Shown: positions 56,380-64,000 of the stretch, piece by piece
Numbering within the stretch: position 1 is the stretch's first letter
Layout of the letters: every line of letters begins with the position of its first letter
NCBI RefSeq assembly: GCF_030463535.1
Contig: NC_132893.1
Span: 27,526,782-27,590,781 of the forward strand
From: Salminus brasiliensis
Lineage: Eukaryota; Chordata; Actinopteri; Characiformes; Bryconidae
DNA: 64,000 bases
Direction: 5' to 3'
Notes under the pieces: model-generated
Database searches by the model: none
What the model was told of the DNA's origin: nothing
The model's input: the letters and a program-made list of their open reading frames with translations, nothing else
Position numbers and translations under genes: made by a program

Positions 56380-56775
56380 TTCATTGTGAAATTCTGAATA
56401 AGCATCCGGCTCTTGACTCAGCGTTGCTCAACATTCTCCCCCTCAAAGCACTCTGGAAGGGGGAGCCACCCCTTTGCTTTTTACCCGTCTAGGCCACACT
56501 GAACATGTTGCTCATGAAAGACAAAAGAGAGAAAGAAGCCACGGACGCCCCCCTTATTAAAGAGCCTCAGCCTGCATTAGCAGAGATTAGCTGTTTGAGA
56601 TTAGATGGATGCATCTGGAGATGCCTGGTCATCCCTGACTGGAAGAGGAGTGAATCAGCTCCCCAACACCAGCATCTGCCTCCCCTGAGGGGGAATTCTC
56701 TTTATCTCTCTATTAAAGGGAAAGCATTGTTTATGACTAATTCAGCACAGGACTGTTCAGGTCAGAGGTAAGTGT
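56380..56775. promoter_or_regulatory. Candidate conserved non-coding island in ror2 intron 4
   Basis: Repeat-free, complex sequence upstream (in ror2 orientation) of intron 4, about 0.8 kb from the microexon. Includes GCATTAGCAGAGATTAGCTG, GAGATTAGATGGATGCATC and a tail CATTGTTTATGACTAATTC. The GATTAG/TAATTC words and lack of repeats resemble homeodomain-bound enhancers. This is inference only. Confidence 0.28.
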
Positions 56776-57020
56776 TAAAGCAAAAAAGCTCAACATTTTA
56801 ATAGCGGTGGACATTTCCTTTGGATAAAATGTTCATTGGATTATAGAAATTCCAGCTCCAGTGATAGAAAAAGAAAGAAAACAAACAAACAAAAAACAAC
56901 AGACACAGAAGGTACAATATTAATTAAGTACATGATCTATGATTACTAATTACTAATAATGTAATTAGTTAATTAATTAAAATGAATACTAATAATGTTA
57001 CAAAATTATGTTAATATCAT

Positions 57021-57275
57021 ACAGGTGTGGTATAAATGGACACTAAAGGTAATGCACATATTTGTCACTGTACTATGTACAGCGAAATGTGTCCTCTGCG
57101 CACACACACATGAACTAGGGGCAGTGAGCACACACACAGAGCGGTGAGCACACACAGAGAGGGTTAAGGGCCTTGCTCAAGGGTCCAACAGTGGCAGCTT
57201 GACGAGCCTGGGTATCGAACCCACAACTCTGTAATCAATAGCCCGGAGCTCTAACCGCTGAGCCACCACTGCCCC
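57021..57275 (-). mobile_element. tRNA-derived SINE, 'GGGGCAGTGG' family, copy 2, full length
   Basis: Minus-oriented and complete: 5' end GGGGCAGTGGTGGCTCAGCG then GTTAGAGC (A box TGGCTCAGCGG), B box GGTTCGATACC, then CAAGCTGCCACTGTTGGACC, CTTGAGCAAGGCCC and a (GT)-rich middle. It ends near CATTACCTTTAGTG. It is flanked by a perfect 9-bp target duplication TAATATCAT at 57012-57020 and 57276-57284. Non-coding, in ror2 intron 4, about 260 bp from the microexon. Confidence 0.92.
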
Positions 57276-57537
57276 TAATATCATCTGATTAAAGAAGAAA
57301 ATTATAAAAAAGTAAATTCACTCAAAGCAGCATTAAATAAGAATTCATGTGGAGTATAAATCACTTTTACACCACTGCCATAAATACAGAGGGAACGCTG
57401 GGGAACATACAAACTAAACACTAGAAACTCCAGTACATGAGCTCTGCTATCTGGTAGAGCAAAATGGATGATCCTGAAGAGAACATCTTATAATCAGTGA
57501 AACACATAAAAATATATTAATAAAAAGAAATACTTAC

Positions 57538-57568
57538 GCATCACCTGGACCAGGAGTTGGAGACTGGC
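57538..57568 (-). CDS. ror2: ror2 exon 4 - 31-nt microexon
   Basis: Bordered by acceptor TTTTTACAG and donor GTAAGTA on the minus strand. It encodes (G)QSPTPGPGD(A), the linker between the Ig and Frizzled domains. Phases fit exactly: G from exon 3 plus GC gives Gly, nine codons follow, and the final GC plus G from exon 5 gives Ala, producing YVRLG-QSPTPGPGD-ATHEKGF. Human ROR2 has a differently worded, proline-containing linker ([20 protein letters not shown]) here. Without this exon, exon 3 (phase 1) would join exon 5 (phase 2) out of frame, so a microexon is required. Confidence 0.88.
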
Positions 57569-59814
57569 CTGTAAAAACAAAGGGAAAGAGAAGAAAGGTT
57601 CACACATGCGCTCACCTGCATGGTAAGTTATTCGGCAGAAGAACTAGATCTGAGCTCGAACATCAACATCTGCTCCCATCACTACTGAAGCAAGACACAG
57701 ACTGCAGTGGCACGCAAGTTCATCCACAGCCTCCACGGCCTGCTGGAGTTCCGACAGCTATTTGGCATCCTTCCACTGCCCTCTCCGAAAGAAAATGACC
57801 AGCGCTTTAATCATAAACGTAACCGTAATGCAGCCCCGCGTGACATGCAGCATTTGATCCGAGACTAGAAGATGAACTGCTCTCGTCAGGACCAACTCTT
57901 TCATCCTCCTCAGCCCTTTAGCATGATCTCTCCTTTGAGATCCACCTAATGTTTTCACTGAGCCCAATCTGCCGCTTCAGTGCGGGGAAAAGAACAACGT
58001 TATTACGCCAAGATGACTTTGCAGGGAGGTAGGACGTGTACTTTCTCTCAAACGTGCTCCTAAAGCTGTCAGGAACTCTGTGTAATATATGAGAATCTGC
58101 TTCTAGTAAAGAGATTTAACCATATGCACACAATAGAGATCGTTCCCCCCCTACCCCTGTTAAAAGCCTGCTTTAGCCAAAACGGTGGGAAGTGGAGTCT
58201 GAGATTTATACCGGTGCCCTGCTATAAATCCACTGTGATGCCCGACGGAGATCTGGTGCTCATGAACACAGTGCTGCTTTAGTTCAGCCTAGTTTAGTTC
58301 ACCAATCGGCTCCCCATATAATAACCTAAAACAACCAGACAGGAAAGAAAACACTGGACCTGCGATGGTGACGTTTAACAGTGCTGAGGAGAATATGGTT
58401 ATTGTGACCCGAAGTGCGATGGACTAAAAGAACATTTTATACCTGGGCAGAAAAGTGAGAGAGAGCTCTGTATTGGCATCCCAACCACAGGAATCCTGAA
58501 GGCCGGAGCTGTTTGACAGCGTCATCATTCATTGCCATTTTTCTCTCTAAACTGTTCGGTTTTGAATCAGTTCAGTCTGACCATTGACTTCACGGAGGAA
58601 TGGAAATACATCTAAATTAAGCAGCAGAAACAGAGCAAAAGCTTGACCAAAACAATAAGTATAAATAAAAAAGCACCCACCCTCATATCAAAGAGCAGGG
58701 CACCTATATGTATGAACCTGACAATACTGCTTTACATTGAATTTACTTTAGAACACTGATTTCTATGCAGTTATAAGCTCCTTGGACAAAAACCTTAAGC
58801 TGGTAGTAACTTGAAGAGGCTTGAAGTTATTGACCATCGCTTCGCTTCTAGAAGTCAGCGCAGGTCCTTTATAAGCGTTTTCTAAAAGCACACTCAGCAG
58901 AGAACTTTCATATAAACTTTATCTACAAGCCGCTGAAAGCCACTGGCGGTTCCTATGCGTCAGTGTTGTCTTTTGGTCATAATTCTGCAGAGAATGTCCT
59001 GGTAGACCAGTCTGACAGTACGCTTCCATACACCTGCAGATTCAGCTACTTCCTCCACACTATGGTCTTTAGCACGCCCAAATGCAATCACTCCTTTTTG
59101 CCAATCATCTGCTTTGCGACCCATTTTCCACACATCCAACGAGGCGCTCTCTGCATTGTAGCACCTCTTCTCAATCTATGAATCCCGTCGAACACCTCAC
59201 CGGTATTTATAGCTTGATCATCCTCATGTAGCACCATCTGCAAGAGCCTGAAGTTACTACCACCTTAAACACGCAATTTTTTTGTCCAGGGAGCTCATAA
59301 TTAGTTCTGTAATTGGTAATATATATATATTAAAATTGACATTTGCACTTGACTGACAGCGTTTTGTGTAATTTAAAGGTATTAGAATCGAACCAACGAG
59401 CAGCATCCGATATAATCTGCTTTTGAATACATCGGTCTGTACCGGGTCTGTAATTAGAAATGTTATTTTAATTCAACTTGAAGCAAAAATAAAGTGACCT
59501 TGTGTGAAAATCTTACTGAAAATGCACTAAGAGACACAGTTCTGCTTTCACACCCTGCACTCACTTGAAGAAAATGACTTGACGCATCTGTGAGATGCAA
59601 ACCAACATATTTAGTGGGGGTAGTTTACCGTGGTGTGGCGTGATGCAAGCTTATTTCGGACCCTGCCTGCGTAGCCGATGTAAACATAATTGGTTGTATT
59701 CTACAGCCCTCAAACAGCTGTGCCAATACGCAACCCACGGACTCCACTCCCAGTATTTTTAAATCAGAGTTTCTGTGGTTTATTTTAGTTTAGGAAGTGT
59801 GACCATGCAGATCT

Positions 59815-60330
59815 GATCATCTTGCTGACTTTAGCTCTACCTCCTTTCACGAGCTCCAGCTGGTCCAGAACTCCTCAACTCACACCCGCTCACATCACCA
59901 CATCACATTACACCCATTCTCAAACACCTCCATTGGCTTCCAGATAAATATCGCACAGCTCCAAATTCTCCTACAAAGTGCCTAATCTGGCCCCTTCTTA
60001 CCAGTCTGATCTTTTTCCATACAGACCATCTCGCTCCCCCAGGTCTTCTACAACTGGACTACTTACTGTACCTCCACCTAATTTTTTGGCAACCGAGCAT
60101 TTTGTTTTTAAGAGTTGCTCCTCGATTCTGGAACTTTCTTCCACCACAATCTAATCCTAGAACGGGTCTCTTCACACTCGTCTAATCTGCTTCAAGCCTA
60201 AACTGCTCCTCCTGGACAGTCTGTCTGTGTCTAGTGCTTTTTATTTGTGTGTATTGTTTTCATTGTTGTCTGTGATGCTCTGTCTAAGTGTAATCGCCTT
60301 TGAGTTTTGCAAAGAGCCAAAGTCATCATC
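59815..60330 (+). mobile_element. LINE (CR1/L2/Rex1-type) ORF2 C-terminal fragment
   Basis: Plus-strand frames with stops show LQLVQNS, then a decayed HHHITLHP...LHWLP-like segment and CTCCTCGATTCTGGAACTTT (the 'PRLWNSLP' motif region). It is followed by a T-rich tail and TTTGAGTTTTGCAAAGAGCC. A different LINE family from the 10.1/42.3/54.5 kb copies, as the tail differs. Dead fragment in ror2 intron 3. Confidence 0.65.
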
Positions 60331-60563
60331 ATCTTCCTCCTCCTCCTCCTCACCACCACCACCAGGTCAATAAAGCAATAGTTTGACAAACTATTGAAGC
60401 ATTAAATATGGCATAAATATTTAATTATATTGGCCATAAATGATCAGTTCTCAGAATGTTTTGCCTCTTAAAACGTATTTTTTAAATATTTTTTAAACGT
60501 GTATTTAAATTTTTAAACAAACAAACAAACAAACACCCTACAAACACCATCGTCTGCCCTTAC

Positions 60564-60851
60564 CTAGCCGTACGTAGAGAACTCCGGTGGCTGAGATGAC
60601 TTTGTGAGGGTTGGAGGCAACGCACTGGTAGTAGCCAGTGTCGGTGGTGTCCAGGTCCTGGATGCGTAGTTTGGAGCCGGACTCAGTTTTGCGGATGGAG
60701 ATGCGGCCCTGCTCCTGCACCACAGGCGCGTCGTTCTTCAGCCAGCGGATGGTGGGCCATGGGTTCCCAGATACCTTGCAGTGCAGCGTGGCTGTCTGAC
60801 CCTGCATTATCGTCATATTACTGGGAGGCTCCACAAACTCCAGGAAGTTTC
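60564..60851 (-). CDS. ror2: ror2 exon 3 - Ig-like C2/I-set domain
   Basis: 288-nt exon (acceptor TTCCTCAG, donor GTAAGG) encoding (x)[20 protein letters not shown] to TGVLYVRL(G). Ig landmarks: first Cys in LHCKVSG, core Trp in IRWLK, and second Cys in [28 protein letters not shown] and NDAPVVQE are identical or nearly so to human ROR2. The first two bases complete a codon from exon 2 (Gly or Arg depending on the missing base), and the exon ends in phase 1 before the microexon. Exons 1 and 2, with the signal peptide, lie beyond the right edge; the 877 residues encoded here leave about 65 missing relative to human ROR2. Confidence 0.96.
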
Positions 60852-63800
60852 CTGAGGAAGGGGGGGGGTGAAGAAAAGGGCAAAAGATCAGGACCCTGCA
60901 CTTCAACCAGCCTCAACACATCAATCTCACTTTAATTTTTCCCGTATGTGAATGAATGGGCTGCAAAAGTTTGTGCGCTCTTCTACAAATACACTATTAA
61001 TCCCCATCCAACCACATGGGGTCAGTAATCCCTTGGCAACACACGGGCAACCACCAGAGACACCATGACAACCACCTAGAACTACTCTGCAGCACCGTAG
61101 CAATCAACTAGCAACACCATAGTCACCACCTAGCAACCACCTGCCAACAACATGACAACCACATAGCAAATCCCCTAGCAACCACCTAGCAATAACAGTT
61201 CTGCCCTTTAAACCACACAGCATAGCCTGAAACGTGGAACCACTTAAGCTGTGCAAGCATTCTGCGCTTCCCTCAGGAAATGCCCCTTTCTAGTTCACTG
61301 AAAATCATTCTAATACACTGGAATTGTTGGGAACTACATTTATTCCATGCAGCTGAATCACCTCCTCCAGACCGACGCACTATGAGGCACGGATTCACAA
61401 TCCTGTGCACAATCCAAGCATCTCTTTCCCTTTAGTTGTAGAAAACTCCGGCTGAGAGGGTCGGAAGGCAGTGACTGTGGTGCGAACGACCCTGCCGATG
61501 GGTCCGATCGCTCACAAATGCCTGAACCCTGAGAGAGCGTGATCCACCACATCTGGATCAAGTAATTCCTGCTTTTTTCCTCGACCTCTGAAACAAACAC
61601 GTCCCTGTGAGCAGCCCCAGCTTGACGGCTGCAGGGCAAACGAGGAGCATCAGGGAAGGTTCTGTTGGTTTTGGCAACAGAAAGAGCGAGAGAGCACGAG
61701 AGAGAGAGATCTTTTTTGTTGTAAGACATCTACTCCACAAAGGTCATGCTTATTGTTAGAGTACTTTGACAACTATGACAAACATGGAACGGATGAAGCG
61801 GAGGACCTGCGGAAGAGGATAGCCACAGTAACTTGGCCGAGTGTCTTTTTACGTTTGGTGTAAAACAGCACAGCAATTACTCACTTTTAAAAACTGAGTA
61901 AGTCATAAATCAACACAGCAAGGATGAAGAGAAGGGGGCAGAATCACCAGTAACCCTCGCTGCATTTCCCCACAGAGGAGCTTTCCAAGGCACTTTAAAT
62001 GAAGACTAACATTTTAATAAATGTAGATCAACTTCAATAGATGGACTATTTCTCAAAATAAAATAAAAAAATAAATAAAAAATAAATAAATAAAATCATA
62101 GAAATGAAGTGCTTTATGCAGATAATTAATGTCGTCATGTGACTGATATTCCCTCGGGTCTTTTACAACATGGTGTATATGTGAAGCAGGACTGAGGAGG
62201 GGCCCAGATGCTTTTAACGGTGCCATAAAACGCATTTATTCATCATTTTAATCGGCCTATATAGAAGGGATATGACTTCTATGGTCAGAGGAGAAAAATG
62301 ACACCCTCATACACAGCATTTTCCATTCTACGGCACCTTTAAAAGGCATGCTGCCCTTTTTCCACTCTTTGAGAGAAAGTACCACAGCATTTCCAAATAG
62401 GCAGATTTGAGAGCTCTACATGACTGATAAATGTGACCTCTGTATGGTTCTGATGAATAAATAACAACAAAATAAACAAACAAAAAATACTGAACAAACG
62501 TCACTTTTACTTTCGGCTGTATTAAAAGGTCTCCACATTTACTGAGGAGAAAAATGGCAAAATCCTGATTATTTTTTAGCTGAACTGAGACTTTATGTGA
62601 CTGAAATTGGTGTTTGCGCTTCACATTAGACAGAGAAAAGCTGTGGTTGAACATGCATTACTTCAGCATTCAGGAGATTTTTGAGTCAGTGCCCATCACA
62701 GCTTTCTCCTACTGCTCACACGGGAGTGAGAGATGACACATTAGGGCAGAGCTGAGGAATGCTGAGCGAGAGAGAGCGCGCAAGACAGGGACAGAGAGAG
62801 CACGCAAGACATGGAGAGAGTCGAGCGAGACAGAGCCAGGGAGACCGACAGATGGACAGATGGATGGATGACGGGCTCTGGGCAGCCTCAGTGTGTGAAG
62901 GGTGTGACCTCAGAGCTCGCGAGGAGCCAGACGAAGCTCAAATAAACACACATTCAGACCTGAGTGCCAGAGCTCCCGCTTATCATCCAGACACAAGGCC
63001 CACTCTGCCACTCACAGCGTTCCCACCAGCCCTGAGCAAACTGACCTCATGTCTATCCAGTCTACTGCGGCCCTCAGCCACAAGGCACAGCCTGAGGTCC
63101 ACGAGGAGAAGAGCCATAAATGGTAGTCTTCTGAGCAGAGCTGCACAGTGGACCCCATATCCATCTGAATGGTTATATTAGACATTACAGGACGAGTAGT
63201 GCTAACGCTACCGCTGCAGCAGTCAACTCAAGCAGCCCAACGTATACTCAGATCATAACTCGCTTCAGTTCATTTAGATTCTAATCAAACCGTGACTGAA
63301 GGTGAACGCCCTTTACTCCGCTGTCAATCACACACTCGAGAAAAACATTCCACACAGACTGAATGACAACAGCACTTACAGCCTCTAACGAGAAGGGTTC
63401 AGGGGTGTTTCAGAAAGACTGACAGGACAATCACCAATGTCTAGATAACAGAGGGAGGAGAGAGCGAGCGAGAGAGTGAAATAGAGAGCGCGAGAGCAAG
63501 ATCAAGAGAAGAGGATATTAGAAAAAGCACTATAAAGTAGGACCCTGGTCACACCTGGTCACTTCATCCCATCACTCAGACCACTTCAGCATATATAGCA
63601 GGGTAAACGCATCGGCCTCTTCAAGACACATTCAACAACCAAAACCCCTCCCAGTACAACTCAAACACCAGAAATAAGTGCTGCACAATGCTGTGTGGGA
63701 TGAAATATTAAAATTAGCTCAATCAGATTTCAGTCTGACTAACCTGAGACTCATTTAAACTACAGAGTGTAAACGCATGCGGCTAAACAAACCAGATACT

Positions 63801-64000
63801 AGTCACATGAAGTGACCAGGTGTAAACAGGGTCGGAGGTAAAAGGACAACATTAAGGAACAAGAGAGCATGAAAGAGAAAGTGTGTGTGTGTGTGTGAAA
63901 ATGAGTAGAGTAAGAGCAAGAGGGAGACGCGACAGCTAAAAAGAATGTGAGAGCAAGAACAGAAAACAAAATAAATAGAGCAAGACAGAAAGAAAAGAAG
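60852..64000. other. ror2 intron 2 (partial)
   Basis: No exon was found that would encode the ROR2 N-terminus. Contents: a CCTAGCAACCA repeat (61035-61197), AAAT-rich tracts near 62060-62095, and purine-rich GAGA/GCGAGA segments near 62765-62850 and 63450-63510. The 123-codon (61358-61729, minus) and 140-codon (62759-63181, plus) frames show no known domain. Confidence 0.6.
61035..61197. repeat. Degenerate 'CCACCTAGCAA' tandem repeat
   Basis: About ten irregular units of CAACCACCTAGCAAC type, each 12-22 bp apart. A familiar low-complexity repeat of fish introns. Confidence 0.75.

Noticed and set aside
57190..57275. Possible tRNA gene on the minus strand
   Set aside because: A and B boxes are present, but the sequence continues into a 255-bp SINE with target duplications. 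It is not a functional tRNA.
61358..61729. 123-codon minus-strand frame as possible ror2 exon 2
   Set aside because: It does not resemble the ROR2 N-terminal LDPNDPLGPL-type region, and its phase and splice borders do not fit exon 3.
62759..63181. 140-codon plus-strand frame
   Set aside because: Begins in a purine-rich GAGAGCG repeat and has no recognisable domain.

Overview
This is a vertebrate genomic window, almost certainly from a teleost fish. The genes are split into short exons by introns of up to 15 kb, the background is AT-rich and dense in (CA)n microsatellites, and the introns carry fish-type repeats: L2-like LINE ends, tRNA-derived SINEs, and Tc1/mariner-like remnants with their MITEs. 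No bacterial, plasmid or phage gene organisation is present. The repeat families resemble those of otophysan fishes (characins, catfishes), but I cannot fix the species. Four genes lie on the minus strand in the order auh - nfil3 - nfil3-like - ror2. This is the AUH-NFIL3-ROR2 neighbourhood of human 9q22, with one additional NFIL3-type bZIP gene. Layout: 1-20912 holds the 5' half of auh (exons 1-6, with exon 6 at 13305-13361 and exon 1 at 20750-20912); I could not find the 3' exons, so they probably lie to the left of base 1. About 20913-21070 is the auh promoter, and 21.4-22.5 kb is a block of 'CCAGC/GACCAGC' repeats. nfil3 has a single coding exon (24805-26205) and a likely non-coding first exon near 30.03 kb inside a CpG-rich promoter region (about 28.3-30.4 kb) with CRE, E-box and D-box-like sites. 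The second bZIP gene is a single coding exon at 32908-33852. ror2 occupies 37302 to beyond the right edge: the kinase exon, transmembrane exon, kringle exon, two Frizzled/CRD exons, a 31-nt microexon and the Ig exon are all present with matching splice phases, while exons 1-2 (signal peptide) lie beyond 64000. How the genes work: AUH is a mitochondrial enzyme of leucine breakdown (crotonase fold), NFIL3/E4BP4 is a bZIP repressor acting on D-box elements in circadian and immune programmes, and ROR2 is a Wnt5a receptor pseudokinase. They share a conserved neighbourhood and a transcription direction, not a pathway. Most remaining sequence is intronic or intergenic and repeat-derived. At least nine copies of one TA-flanked MITE, two Tc1-like deletion derivatives, a long hairpin MITE, four L2 3' fragments (all antisense to the host genes) and several SINEs were found. 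I see no sign of a wholly novel gene system. The most notable signals are the extra nfil3 paralogue, altered lysines in the AUH RNA-binding helix, the ror2 microexon, a near-perfect 58-bp palindrome in auh, a duplicated block in the ror2 3' UTR and a dimeric 31-bp minisatellite.
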